Assembly: GCA_963556145.1 (NCBI GenBank)
Contig: OY744470.1
Span: forward strand, 3,596,001-3,660,000
Origin: Hygrocybe punicea
Lineage: Eukaryota > Basidiomycota > Agaricomycetes > Agaricales > Hygrophoraceae
Direction: 5' to 3'
Length of the DNA: 64,000 bases
Of the stretch, positions 23,648 to 36,119 are shown one piece after another; position 1 is the stretch's first letter, and the number at the start of each line of letters is the position of its first letter. The position numbers and the translations under genes were made by a program. The notes beneath the pieces were generated by a model. It searched no databases. It saw only the letters and a list, made by a program, of their open reading frames with translations, and was not told the origin of the DNA.

Positions 23648-25513
23648 TCACCGAGGTGGCGAAAAGACGCTGACCATCGGGCCTCCAGGAGGTATTGTAT
23701 TGTTGCCACGTTCAGCGTCCTCCGGAATGTCATTAGAAGGCACCTGTGCCCCCGAGTCATACTCCCCCAACTCCTCCTTGGAGCATATGTTAAGCATGGC
23801 GACAAGCATGTCAGTGACTATATGATTCAACAGTCAGATAACGGTCAATTCGAAAACTCGCCAAGGCAAATAACCACAAACATTTTTCCGCCACGAATGG
23901 TAAACTCCACGTAAAGGCATCCACGCAGTTGGGAAGATGATACGGGTGGTGAGCGGCAGTAAATTGCTGAATTGTCATGAGATTGCTGTCGTATTTTAAT
24001 ATGGCAGCTTTGTTATGATAAGCATCAAGATAATGCGGGGCTGAGAACAGGGTTATAACGGTAGGGAATCCAGTCGATTTCATCTTGCGATACATGGCAT
24101 ATCTGAGAGCGGTGATGAGAGAAATAGACGTCTGCGGGTACCAACACGGAGTTTGAGGCGCACCCAGCATCTAATGCTTCATGCGCGCGAATGATGGAAC
24201 GGAGATTGTTTCGTTCAAGAAACTGACATGCTGCTGGGTAACTGGACACAACCTGAATTGACGGTCTCATCAGTTACACGTTGTGGGGACCAGACTTACG
24301 TGAAGAAATAAGAGCAACCTCTGGTATCATTAGGTACAAAGTTGGCTGAGATAGTTTCCGAACCAAAGTCTTGAATCGGATCCGCCCACAAGATATCGCA
24401 CAGGAGACCGTGTACAGGTGTCTCTTGGAATCGGTCAATCTGTACACGATACAAACAACACGCTCGTCAGAGGGGGGTGAATGACGGTGGATATGACATT
24501 AACAGCACGGATGTCATCAAGCGTGTTAAGTTCTGGAGAAATTCCTCCAGCGACACAGAGAAATTGTTTGTCCATAATCGCAGCGAGAGGCAATGCGTAA
24601 AAGGATTCAATGAATGCATCGTATAGCCGTTCAGAATATTTGCGATTGCCTAGGAAGGTAAGAGTAGGTATCAGGGCTCAACAGCGGAAGGTTGCTCAAG
24701 CCATACATTCGGACCTGAACGTGAAGTAGTCTGTCAATCTCTGGCATTCAGGATGACCACGTAGGAGAAAGAGGGTATTTGGGTACCATATCTTCAAGGC
24801 CCAGAGATACAAGACGCACTGCTCGTGACCCGTGCTAAGTACGACTCGGATGACTGGAGCGGAATTGGTACCTCAACGCCGAAACCCCCCCGGGTAGCGT
24901 AGGAACCCAAGAATAGGTAACGTGTGTCTGGCAGTGCAGGGTTTCCGACTTCGAACAGTTTTATCAAATCGTACTGCAGGATCCCAAGTTCAACGGAGCG
25001 ATAACACATATGCCAAAGTTTGACTCACAAATTGTCCACGGATATCTCCACAAACTGATGAGCCTGTCAGTACGACAACTTGACGGGAAACGGCATAATA
25101 TATACCCGTTGTGGGTGCATCCACCTGAACAATGTTACTCTCGGAACGAAACACTTCGGTAGTTTTTTCCACAATCCATAACGCCTGCTCTTCACTCAGA
25201 CGACCCTCTCGATAAAAATGGTCCTTGATGAACGCAATGTCGGGTTTTGATGGATCTTGATGCGAGAAGAACTGAGCATCAGTGGGAATTCGCGTATCGG
25301 GCAGGTGGACCTGTAGCCATACATATAAACCACAATGAGCTTGATAAATACATGAAAAGGGGATAAGTACGGTACATCCTTGACGACTCGTTCCAGCGTG
25401 CTGATTATATGGCCATCGTCGAGCCGTTGATGGATGAAATCAACCTTTGTGGCGGGTGTTTTTACTTGAATCTTTTCAATAGCCCGCTCTATGTGTATTT
25501 TTGAGGGGTGCAT
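23648..25513 (-). CDS. Calcineurin A (PP2B) paralogue with altered active site, probable pseudophosphatase
   Basis: Ten exons (25513-25376, 25310-25106, 25054-25029, 24973-24872, 24818-24707, 24649-24498, 24439-24300, 24241-24164, 24102-23882, 23817-23648) join without a stop to 447 residues. Backbone identity to calcineurin A is clear: [51 protein letters not shown] and [11 protein letters not shown]. Yet metal-site motifs are changed: GDIHG is GDIRG, GDYVDRG is GSYATRG, RGNHE is RGHPE, HGG is AGG; only RAHE and the first Asp remain. The helix that binds the regulatory B subunit is retained; calmodulin-binding and autoinhibitory regions are not seen. By family knowledge this protein should not dephosphorylate substrates. 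It could still bind calcineurin B or docking motifs. Confidence 0.8.
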
Positions 25514-26024
25514 GATATCTGACTAGGGAAAGCCAGAGCGCTTGAATCTGTTATTGTTACCGTTCTGGGCCCCAGCCCCGCCAACTTGTCGTGTCACTAC
25601 TACGAGCCTCAGGCCTATCGTGTAGATGACACCGCAGGACACCAACCTTTCGAACGATAACAGCCATGCTGGAAATAAAGGATCCTTCACTGAAGCCTGG
25701 GTTGCAGATTGACCGAATCCACCACTGCAATCCGGACTACTAGCTGTCATTCACCCGGATTCGCAGACTTCCGAAGCCTGTAAAGAGACAATGGTCTAAG
25801 CCCTTTCATTTTGCACTTTGCAACCGCCCCAGCCGCTTGCGGCTGCATTGCTCAGCCTCCCTCAAGCCCTCACGGGCCTCAAACCGTACTGGGATCACGT
25901 CAAATGATCCTTCACTCTAGCGCACCTTCCATGGGCCCGAGATCGATAAAGTTTTGAATCGGAATGACATATTTCCAACCTCTCAGAACGTAACAAAAGG
26001 TACCCACAATCACTGGGACCTGAG
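25514..26024. other. Upstream region of the calcineurin-like gene, no gene seen
   Basis: About 500 bp between the calcineurin-like start and the IMPACT-family stop, both on the minus strand. There are pyrimidine-rich patches near 25800-25870 but no conserved frame. It presumably holds the promoter of the calcineurin paralogue and the 3' end of the IMPACT-family gene. Confidence 0.4.
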
Positions 26025-26812
26025 CTATACTGCAGCCGTCCGCATCTTTGCCAAGAGACCTTTCACAATGTTGATCGCACTCTCCCTTGCATGGATGAAT
26101 CGTTTTAATTTGGATAGATTGGCATCGTCAGTTGACGTAGAGTAGTTAGGTTTCTTGACAACCAACGTCGTTTCGGTAGTAGAAACTGCAGACTGGACAG
26201 AGTTCTTCAAGTTGGATAGATCTGCTCGGAGGTCTGCCAGAATATCATCCAGCGTAGTGAGTGTTGCAATGCAATCGTCGATTTCATCTTGCCGCTTGAA
26301 CGCGCGGCATGCCTCACGAGTACATGTTTCAATATGAGAGAACCTGGCTGGGCCGAGCAGAGTTCCCCCATACCTGAGGAGAACACCAGACATCGTCAAG
26401 TCGGTAGAGGAACGGCAAAAGTAAATCTTTTACCTTACCATCGACTCACAATCACAACAGCGTCGATAACGCCTTCTGTTTGCATCACTCTCAGAATTTT
26501 CCCCCCGCCCCACTTCTCGCCGTCATCGTCGCTTCCTGTCTCGAGCTCGAAGTCTTCGGGACCGGCAAGACCCGTGTGACCATGCTTTAACACCATACAC
26601 CTCCAAGCGACAATTTCATGTGATGCTGGCTTTGATCCATGAACGACGTGCTTCAGGTGATTGATGGCCGTCTTGGCAGCCGGGGGTGTGCTCGCACGAT
26701 AGGCATTTCCAACGAAGATTGATCCTCTATCCCGAATTTCTTGAGTAGTAGCTACGGGTTGAGGTGGAGGTCGAGATAGTTTTACAAACGAATCCAAGGT
26801 CGATGTCGACAT
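26025..26812 (-). CDS. IMPACT/YIH1-family protein (UPF0029 domain)
   Basis: Two exons (26812-26439 and 26373-26025) give 240 residues. The domain core is RGSIFVGNAYRASTPPAAK near residues 28-46, an acidic insert EDFELETGSDDDGEKWGGG, then IDAVVIVSRWYGGTLLGP across the splice, then ARFSHIETCTREACRAF: the diagnostic UPF0029/IMPACT pattern. The C-terminal ~90 residues form a coiled coil. Yeast YIH1 and mammalian IMPACT bind Gcn1 and restrain the Gcn2 amino-acid-starvation kinase through an N-terminal RWD domain, which is not visible here. This is therefore the short UPF0029-plus-coiled-coil form and a Gcn1 role is not assured. The start at 26812 is the first Met with sensible context. Confidence 0.85.
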
Positions 26813-27127
26813 GCAGTATTGTCGAAGTTTTGACAGTGGGCTATGCTGACGTCTGGACCCTAGCCAAAAAGGTAATGGACGGACCACATGTTGATTGCAC
26901 CGTGACATTGCTCCGGGGTTCTTTCCCGCCTCATACCCTGCCGTTTGCTGCTGCACCTTGTATTGCAAAGATAAACATCGCGGATCGTCGAGGAGACCAA
27001 TTCCAGGGACAAAAAAGAACAATAGGCGGGTGACGCCGAAGCCATTTATTTTCTCGTTGTCTCCAAATCGAGACCTCGTCTGGACCTCTTCACCTTGGAC
27101 TCTCTTTAACTTTCAACCGCCCACACT

Positions 27128-30100
27128 ATGTCTGGGCTGGATCAAGCTGGGCAGATCATTGGCCAGAATGTCGATGCGAGGGCGCTGGCGCCTGCAGCTG
27201 TCGGTTTCCAAGTTGCGCTCATGACAGTCGTCTCTGTCAGTGGTTGTTACTTTAAATATGTTCGCCTATCTGACACAGGGTGCTCCAGATTATAACCGTC
27301 GTAGCATTCAATATTTTACGTCCACAAAACAAGGTCAGTGGTTGTTATCTCGCAACAGAAATTTCTCCTCAAAATCCACAGGTCATCTACGAACCCAAAA
27401 TCAAATACCATATTGGCAACAAACCACCGCCTCAAATCTCTGATTCCATATTTGGCTGGGTGTCTCCTCTAATGCACACGAAGGAACCTGAATTGGTGGA
27501 CAAACTTGGCCTGGATGCCGTCGCATACCTTCGGTTCCTCCGACTCCTTCGGTGGCTCTTCTCCTCAATCGCTTTCCTGACATGCGCGGTCCTCATTCCA
27601 ATCAACATCACTCAATCGATCCACAACGAACCGGACCCATCACAGCGAGACCACCTCTCAATTCTCACCATTCGTGATGTCAAAGGAAACTGGTTATTCG
27701 TTCACGTTGGCGTGACATATCTGATCACCATATTGATCATCGTGTTCGTCAACTATCATTGGAAGGCAATGGTGCGGCTACGACACCAGTGGTTTCGCTC
27801 GCCCGAGTACTTGCAGTCCTTCTATGCCCGTACTTTGGTTGTGACGAATGTGCCCAAGAAATCCCAATCCGACGAGGGGATACATGCGATATTTCGGTCC
27901 GTGCAGGTACCATATCCAACTACTTCCGTGCACATTGGCAGGAAGGTTGGGAGGCTTCCGGAATTGATCGAGTACCACAACAAGACGGTGCGAGAGCTGG
28001 AGGCGGTGTTGGTACAGTACCTGAATGGCGGGAAGATTGCGAAAAATCGGCCTTATATTACCATTGGTGGATTTATGGGGTGCGGTGGGGTCAAGAAGGA
28101 CGCCATCGAATTCTATACGTACGCCTGACCAGTCAAAAGCCTTGGTGAACGTCTCTTCTAATGTTGAATCTTCAGGGCCAAACTCAAGCGAACAGAAGCA
28201 ACCATTGAAGAATACCGTACCCAGATAGACACGCGCAAGGCTGAGAACTATGGGTTCGCATCGATGGCTGCTGTTCCCTACGCACACGTTGTCGCCAATC
28301 TTTTGCGCTCTAAACATCCCAAGGGCACGAAAATCGCCTTAGCACCTAACCCCAGAGACATAGTACTTGTTTTTTTACTGGTTCATCCCAACCATGTTGA
28401 CATATTGCTAGATCTGGGCCAACATGAATGCATCTGATGGAGAGTTGGCAAGGAAAAGATTGCTTGGTTTCTTTTGGCTTGTCGTCGTCTGCTTCTTCAA
28501 TACCATTCCTCTTTTCGTCATTTCGATACTCGCCAATTTTACTGCTGTGGGTCCTTCCACCTGTAATCTACCTTGTCACATGTTTACGGCTTGGTTGCAA
28601 AAAGCTGACAGCATACGTACCGTTCCTCAAGAAATGGTCGGCTGCCTCACCCATTTCGTTTGCGCTAGTCTCCGGTGTCCTACCCCCGTCGGTCGCAGGC
28701 TTTTTCGGATTCTTCTTGCCCATCATTATGCGCCGGCTCTCGAAATATATGGGTGCGCTTACACGATCTTATTTGGACCGTGCCGTGGTCGCTCGATATT
28801 TTTCCTTCCTGGTGATATCCCAATTGGTTATTTTCACCTTAATTGGTGTTGTCTTCAGTATGTGCGATCTTGCCAAATTTACCTGTTTCGAGTCCAACAC
28901 GACCTTGTTATTATTATCTGCGTAGTCGGTGTCAGAACAATTGTCGACCAAATTGGCCATCACGCCAGCCCAAAAGACATCTGGGATAATCTTCATAGTA
29001 AGTTCATCTCGGGAAAAACATCAGAGACCCCTTCGTTGATGGTTCCATGTAGCACTACCTTCCAAGATTAATCAGACATATCTCGAGCAATCATCTTATT
29101 GGTTGACCTTCTTCCCGTAAGTTGCTACTATGCCGACCGATCAACTGATCAATGTGTACCTTTCCGTTATTCGCAACATGAAGCCTTCGAGGCTTCTTGG
29201 TTATCTTTGACTTGGCACAAATTGTCAATCTCCTTTGGATATCATTCAAGACACGGTAAGCATTTTCCTAAACTGCAAGGTTCACACCGTAATTGACTCG
29301 GTTTTCAGCATATTTGGACGGACACCTCGTGATATTCGAGAATGGACGAAACCACCCGATTTTCAGTATGCAATCTATTAGTAAGTTTCAAACCAATAAA
29401 AATCTCATGGCCTATATTGACCAATGATATTTCGGACGTAGTTCGAATATCGTGAGCTTCCCATTAGTTATCTTTTTTTTGATAACTCCTTATCGTCCCT
29501 CAAAGCTGTTTATGGCCTCAGTTGGATTGGTTTTTGCGCCTCTGGCGCCATTGGTTGTTCTCGCGGCAGCTATTGTGTTCTGGCTCAGCTCCTGGGTATA
29601 CAAGTATCAACTGATGTTTGTGTACACGACGAAAGTTGAAACTGGTGGCGTGAGTTCTCTCTTCTGAGATTGGACCAGAGAACTGATGTCCCCATTTTGT
29701 TTCAGCGGTTGTGGAATGTTGTAGTCAACCGACTTCTGTTCTGCGTCATGTTAATGCAGGCGTTGATGATTCTTAGTAGGTCTTTTCATTTCGAAATTCT
29801 CCTTTCAACCTTGTATTTACCTGCGTCTAGCCATCGGTCTACAGTACACGTTTAGATCCTTGTTTTGGCTTACGACCATCCCCCCAATCCTAATCGTGAT
29901 TGCTTTCAAAATATATATCAACCGCGCCTACCATAGGCATTTCAGGTACTTCACTCCGACAGATGAGGAAATTCGACGAGCCCATGTATACTCGGAACGC
30001 GCCGATAACAGTGGCCACCGGTTGGAAAGACGCTTTGGTCACCCTGCTCTACACACGGAATTGTTCACGCCAATGCTGCACTCAAAGATGATGCCCCTGC

Positions 30101-30790
30101 TGAGTGAGGTGTACAAGGGGAGGCTCAATCACGAGAAAACGAATTTGACCGAGTACGGCGGACAGAAAATGGATACGCAGCTCGTTCCCGGGGGGATCAA
30201 GATTGCAGCCATTGAACAGGTGGATTGAATTCAGCTTCAGATGTTAGATTTGTACTCATCGTTGTCTGTTTCAGCGCGACCTGGAGTACGATCCGCAACT
30301 ATACCAACGCGATCGCGGGGAATTGGATTGGGAGACTCGCTCTATGGCGTCTATGAATCTCATGATGGGGGATAACGATTCTATATATGCCAAGCCTCAG
30401 ATGCAGGATCCGAGTGGCCCTCGCATTCCTGGATACGACCAGTATCTTTCTTCTGGTCCTGGTTACGCGCAGACCGACATAGAACTTACGCCGTTGGGAT
30501 CGACGACCGACCTACATCAGCCCCTCCTCTATAACACCCAGCAATATGGGCAACGGCCACAACCTATGCGTTCACCCACACCTTCGGGATATTATCATTC
30601 ATCATCTCCGTCGATTCCGCCTTCCTCACATCACAATGGAGCTCGAGAGGCACCCCTTCACCGACCGTACCCCCCTAATCGTCAAGTATCGAGCTATGAG
30701 ATGTCGGGCTATGACCAAAACCCGGTCTACGGTTCAAACAACCCTGGTAGTTACATGGGACAAGGCGGGTATAATACTAGAGGACAATGA
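27128..30790 (+). CDS. CSC1/OSCA-type (DUF221, TMEM63) membrane channel protein
   Basis: Fifteen exons reconstruct a large multi-pass protein: 27128-27235, then 27289 onward, with the last exon ending at 30790. N-terminal TM region (IITVVAFNILRPQNKVIYEP, then KYHIGN); cytosolic RRM-like stretch with YARTLVVTNVP; membrane core with ANFTALTAYVPFLKKWS, SGVLPPSVAGFFGFFLPIIM, FGRTPRDIREW, LVFAPLAPLVV and WVYKYQLMFVYTTKVETGGR. The cytosolic part has RFGHPALHTELFTPMLH, followed by a Pro/Gln/Tyr/Ser-rich tail (SYEMSGYDQNP). OSCA/TMEM63 proteins are osmosensitive or mechanosensitive cation channels; fungal members include CSC1 and PHM7. All joins keep frame, so the gene looks functional. Confidence 0.9.
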
Positions 30791-31151
30791 ATGAATGGAG
30801 CGGTGTGCTTCGTTTTTTAATATTTTTTTGGATGATAATATGCTACTTATTATCTGGGCATGCGTATACGCATCAAACGGACTTGTTGCAAAGGCTGCTT
30901 GTGATCTATTACAACAATCAGATATTTCAGGTACTATTGAATGCAATGATGGAATACACCGAAGGATCATCCGCTTATTAGTGGACATTTGAGATTGCCG
31001 ACGGATGTTATTTGGACAAGCATAAGCTACAGTGACTAGTACATATATACAGCGTGGACGCGGAGCGACCCGTATGGAAAGTATTACATTGGGTTACAAC
31101 ACCTGGTCAAAGCTTGCCTGCCCGTCATGTCATGCAGGCGGTCGTTGAGTC
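30791..31151. other. Convergent 3' region
   Basis: The space between the CSC1-type stop and the VOC gene stop. AT-rich, with no conserved frame; it holds the 3' ends of both genes. Confidence 0.5.
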
Positions 31152-31728
31152 CTAAACCATGGACCACACGCAATTCAGGTTTCCCTCGGTATCACGAAAC
31201 ATCCCTGCGTAGCCCATGCCCCCTCCAATCTCATTCTTTCCACTAGTAGCCATGTAATAGAAATATTCAGTAAAACGATGTGGAAAGAAAGAAAAACACA
31301 CACCGGATGATTTTACCTCCGGCAGCCTCAATGCTCTTCAACGCGGCCCCGACCTCCTCAACCCTCATCGTGATCCTGTTCGTCACCTGCCCTTTGCCTT
31401 CGGAGTCGACCTTGGGTTGGATAAGTTCGTCTTCCTTGACGAGACATATTCCGCCACAGAGCCTCGTGTCAGGTTTGTTGAACATCATGAAGCTGGTTTC
31501 GGATCCAGCAGGCATGCCGGGCGGAGAGGTGAATTCCCAACCGAAAACGGTCTTGTAGAATGTCTGGCAACGCGCCATGTCCGTAGCTGGGATCTCCAGC
31601 CAGCAGACGTCTCCGACCAGAGGAAGCTGTATATATATTGAATGATACATATCAATTGAACTAGATGAACAGATAACGTTGGCGAACAATCAACGATAAA
31701 ATACCTTTTCAGATGATTGCTCGGACAT
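31152..31728 (-). CDS. VOC-superfamily (glyoxalase/dioxygenase fold) protein, 145 aa
   Basis: Three exons: 31728-31705, 31626-31304 and 31242-31152. After MSEQSSEK the domain begins LPLVGDVCWLEIPATDMA, then RCQTFYKTVFGWEF, PAGSETSFMMFNKPD, GGICLVKEDEL, VTNRITMRVEEVGAALK and, after the last splice, GGGMGYAGMFRDTEGNLNCV. This is the beta-alpha-beta-beta-beta repeat pattern of glyoxalase / bleomycin-resistance proteins with terminal 'D..GN..GLW'-type motif altered to DTEGNLNCVW. Usual metal-ligand positions are not obvious. Substrate unknown. Probably cytosolic. Confidence 0.85.
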
Positions 31729-32806
31729 TGCAGTGACGAAAATAAGCCTTTATCCTTTAGGCCTTTGCGCAAAGTGTGAAGTTGGTGGTTGGTGGTTGGT
31801 GTCTTGAGAACCGAATAGGGCCCTAGTAGACTAGTCCTAATCAAGTTTGTTCTCGGTCTTATGTAATGTTCTCTTCAAGTTGTCATTAGAGGACGGGGCG
31901 CCGATACTGTCAAGGACCATGCTGGTCTGTCGAAATGGTTTAGAACGCTCCCATTGAATTTGGCACAAGGCCGTACGTTGCCGTGATGAGTGATATCTCC
32001 CTTCGAGTCCTACGCCATCGATCTTTTTCCGCCGATCGGATTTTGGGTGTTCATCCACTCGCATCGCAGGATGATATTCCTCCTATAGTCCGTTGCTGTT
32101 TCCCGGTCCTTCAAGCTTCAAGCTTCAAGCTTCAAGTTCACACTACCCACCCAAGGCCGAGACTTCCCTGAGTCCACGTTCAATCCGACTTCCTCTTCAA
32201 CACCTGCGTGGTGAGTCAACCAGAACGTGTACTCAACGAGAACCTTCATGACATGACCCTAAAATTCTCGTTCAAAGTTCAAGTTTAGAGTCCACCTTAT
32301 GCTTGACTTCTTCCCGTGAAACAGACAGTTGCAGAGGACATCCGAGATATTTTCTCCACGTCAGTGAAGAAAAATTCATATAAAAGACAGAAAGGCACGA
32401 ACCGGTAGCTGTTCTGTATCAGTGTCAGAGCTTCGGAGGATTACAACTGCCTGTCTCTCTATCGTCGTTTCAGTCGCGCATTTATCCCATTGTGCAAAAC
32501 GACAGCGTAGTGAACGCACATCAACAATCCAATCGAGTCTCGGCCCTGATACGTCCATCATCGACCTCTCTAATCCAGATATCGAACGTCTCGAGAGCTC
32601 CCATCCCCAACGGTTGTTCTGTGGTCGTCCGTCATGATGGTAGCACTAGTACTGCTTTTGTGCGGCGGATCGCCGGCGATCTCGAGACCCTGTACATATG
32701 ATTCTGTCATGGATGGTTCTGAGTGGGAACCTCAGGCTTTCATAACGATAATCTGATCAACTAAACTGCCAGTCATCGACCAGTTACCCCCGCTCACGCT
32801 CTCCCA
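31729..32806. other. Divergent intergenic region
   Basis: 1.08 kb between the VOC gene and the monooxygenase, transcribed away from each other. Contains the CTTCAAG tandem repeat (32109-32136) and a TATA-like CATATAAAAGA at about 32378. No convincing coding exon. Confidence 0.5.
32109..32136 (+). repeat. Tandem heptamer CTTCAAG x4
   Basis: Four exact head-to-tail copies of CTTCAAG in the divergent promoter region. Confidence 0.9.
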
Positions 32807-35415
32807 ATGTCCACCCAGACGCCTACATCTACTCTACCCACCGTTGACGCACTTCATGCGACGATTCCCTCCGATCTCGATGCCAACAAAGTCGTCACAG
32901 ATTGGTTCCAATCGTTCTCCACCAACATCGAAGCAGGGGACGCCGATCACGTCGTCTCGCTCTTGGTTGAACACTCATACTGGCGCGATATCCTTGCCCT
33001 CACATGGGACTTCCGCACTCTCCAGGGCCCACCTCGAATTCGCCAGATGCTCGCTGATCGACTTCCATCCGTGCACATGAGGTCCCTTCAACTCAAGCCA
33101 GACTCTGTGGCGTTTCAGCCGGTGTACCCAGATCTTGCGTGGATCCAGGCCATGTTCGATTTCGAGACGGACGTCGGGCTGGCCACGGGCGTCGTCCGCC
33201 TTGTACCTACCGCCAATGGCGAATGGAAAGGCCACTGTGTCTTCACCAATCTCGAAGATCTCAAAGGGTTCCCTGAGAAGATTGGTGCGTTGCGCAACCA
33301 GGAGCCGAATCACGGCCAGTGGGCGGAACAGCGTCGTCAGGAAGTCCTGTTTGAGGCAAAAGACCCGGTCGTGTTGATTTGCGGGGCCGGCCAGAGTGGA
33401 TTGGATCTGGCGGCACGGCTCAAGTGCTTAGATGTCCCAACTCTGGTCGTGGATAAGAACCCAAGGATCGGTGACAATTGGCGAAATAGGTACGAAGCCC
33501 TGTGCTTGCATGATCCCGTTTGTAAGTGGGTCTTGCGTCCACATCCTTGGCAATCTTATGTTCCTGTCAACAGGGTACGATCACATGCCGTATCTCCCGT
33601 ACGCTCCCTGTTTTACCCCATTTTTTCTTTTTCGACATTGATGTCCTGGTCAGATTTCCGCCAACATGGCCGGTTTATTCCCCTGCCCTGAAGGTAATCA
33701 GACTCTGTATTGCTTGTGGGCGGCTTCCGCTAACAGCAAAGGTCAGCTCGCGGACTGGCTAGAGTCATACGCCGACTCACTCGAGCTGAACGTGTGGACA
33801 TCAGCGACCGTCGTTAATGCTTCACAAGACGAATCAAACAAATGGAAAGTTACCGTGAAGCGAAGCGAAGGACAAGAGCGTGTATTTCATGTCAACCATC
33901 TGGTTTTTGCAACAGGATTTGGTTCGAATCATGTCTGTAGTTGGTTGATTGCCTGACCTCCGATCCAATAGGCTGTGCGGTGCCGAATATGCCATCCTAT
34001 CCCGGGATGGTACATTTTTCATCCCATTTACGCACTGAAACCGTCATTTATTTCCATCTTTAGGATGAATTCAAAGGGCAGATTCTGCATTCGACTTCGC
34101 ACCAAAAGGCTATGGATCATACTGGGAAGAAAGTCGTCGTAATTGGATCGTGCACGTCAGGTATGAAGATCTACCCCGTGTTATTCGCAGAGAAATAAAA
34201 CTCTTCAGCCCACGATATTGCCTCGGATTATTACAACCACGGAATCGGTGTGTTGTTCTTTCTTTTTTCTATCGAAACACCGTTCCCCCGTTCGATTGTC
34301 TTTTTCAACCAAAAAAACGTCCCCCTAGATGTGACCATGTTCCAAAGAAGCTCTACATACGTGATGTCAACAAAAAATGGGTTCAAATACCTTCTCGAGG
34401 GTGCGTGCAGAGTCCCTCACGATCGAGCCGACTAATGTCATTTGTACCCAGGATTATACTCGGAAAATTCGCCTCCCACATACATTGCCGACAGGATCAA
34501 TGCTTCGTACCCCAATCTTCTTATAGAGGGCCTAGGCCGACGCAGCGTTCTGGCAATCGCAGAGGCCGACAAGTTTAGTGAACAATGATTTTACATATAC
34601 TTCTGTACTGAATGATGACGATAGAGAGATCCTTGATGGCTTGAAGAAACGCGGATTCAAACTCAATCTTGGACACAAAGATTCGGGATTGACACTGATG
34701 GTGTGGGAACGCGGAGGGGGTTATTATCTGGGTGACTAATGGCCGAGAAACCTGGCGAAAAAGATCAATCATGCTGACTTTTTTTTCTTGACAAAACAGA
34801 TGTCGGCGCAAGTCAACTGATCATCGACGGGAAGATCAAGTTGAAGAGTGATAGTCAACTTGAACGATTTACCGCCAACGGCCTCAAATTCGAAGATGGC
34901 AGCGAACTTCCGGCTGATGTTGTCGTCTTCGCAACTGGGTGCGTTCGTTTTCGTCTGACATGTCCATTTTCTTTCTTTGTCCCCGAGGTTCTGATTTTTC
35001 TGCTCCCACCGCTATAGATTGGGTTCCGTCAGGAATATCATTCGTGGAGTGTGTGGCGACAAGATTGCTGACAACTGTCAACGAATCTGGGGATTGAACG
35101 AAGAGGGTGAGATCAATGGATGTTGGCGTGACTTGGGTTTCCCAGGTTTGTGGTATATGATGGGTTTGTTTTCCTATTTTTTCCCCTGGGGTTGTTCACA
35201 GGAAACTATTGGAGCTGAATTTTTCTTGTGTTCCCAAAGGAAATATGGCGCTGTGCCGGTTCCATTCTAAACACGTCGCACTACGTTGAGTATCTTTTTT
35301 TCCTTTTCTTCCGTGCTTAATGAGAGTACCCTTGCTGAAGATATGTGTTTTGATAGAAATCAAAGCCATGGAGGAGAATCTGTTTGGAACTCGTTACAGA
35401 TCTGTGGATATTTGA
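32807..35415 (+). CDS. Flavin-containing monooxygenase (FMO/NAD(P)/FAD type) with N-terminal NTF2-like domain
   Basis: Fourteen exons (thirteen small introns), about 600 residues. Residues ~20-180 look like a SnoaL/NTF2-like fold. FAD-binding Rossmann motif VVLICGAGQSGLDLAARL follows, then GDNWRNRYEALCLHDPV, YDHMPYLPFPPTWPVY, VNHLVFATGFG, the FMO-type EFKGQILHST, a second Rossmann site KKVVVIGSCTSAHDIASDYY for NAD(P)H, YVMSTKNGFKYL, and VVVFATG with a C-terminal NMALCRFHSKHVAL. Basidiomycete proteins of this type oxygenate small nucleophilic or ketone substrates; the substrate here is unknown. The last exon runs to TGA at 35413-35415, overlapping an ATG of the next gene by one base. Cytosolic, no signal peptide. 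Confidence 0.85.
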
Positions 35416-36095
35416 TGGAGTACAAGCCGGAATATGGCGGTGGGCGCCTAGACGAAACCATAAGTGTAATACAACGATCTTGGAATTGTGAAGCCAATCT
35501 CAAAAAAAGAAAACGATCCGACTATGTTTACTTTCTATCCTACCGCACCCGCTGGTCAGTACCATGATTTTGTGTTTATTGCTTTTGTCAATACTAGTCT
35601 CACTGTGTATGACAGGAGCGACAACGACCAATACTCCCACATAAACAATTCCATTTACTATCACCTGTTCGACTCGATTGTGAACACATACCTCATCGCA
35701 AAGTGCAACCTCTCACCTTCGGATTCTCCTCTCATCGGGTTGGTCGTCTCGTCATTTTGTCAAGTGAGCGAGAGCCTGAGAGTCGTCGTATCGCGGAACG
35801 CTGACTCGGACCAACAAATCAAAATATCTAGTTCTTTGCACCGTTGTCGTTCCCACAAGTCCTCGACCTCGGCCTCAGGGTCAACAAGGTTGGAACGAGT
35901 TCTGTGTCTTACGAGGTTGGCGTTTTCGAGCGAGGAAGTGTCGAGTCACCGGTGGCGGCTGTTGGTGGATACACACACGTCTTTGTGGAGAGGACATCGA
36001 GGAAGAGCGCTCAAATGGCGGAGCAGATGAAAATCGGACTAGAAAAACTGCTGGTTCCTAGTGGTACTACGTCTTCGGTCGCGCCCAAACTGTAA
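35415..36095 (+). CDS. 4HBT-type (hotdog fold) thioesterase-like protein
   Basis: Three exons join as ..SYRTRW|SDNDQYSHINNSIYYHLFDS and ..LVVSSFCQ|FFAPLSFPQVLDLGL (splice donors near 35555 and 35764). The motif RTRWSDNDQYSHINNS matches the 4HBT family, where the Asp and following residues lie at the thioester site; SVSYEVGVFE and AAVGGYTHVFV complete the hotdog strands. Likely an acyl-CoA thioesterase or dehydratase-like enzyme of lipid or side-chain metabolism. The only in-frame Met codons before the domain are at 35415 and further upstream inside the monooxygenase gene, so the start is uncertain. The right-hand duplication of the 11.9 kb element begins 17 bp after the stop. Confidence 0.75.
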
Positions 36096-36119
36096 AAAAT
36101 TCATTTTCACTAGTACTTG

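Noticed and set aside
23443..23805. 120-codon minus frame as a separate gene
   Set aside because: It overlaps the last calcineurin-like exon in another frame; at best part of a decayed 3' exon.
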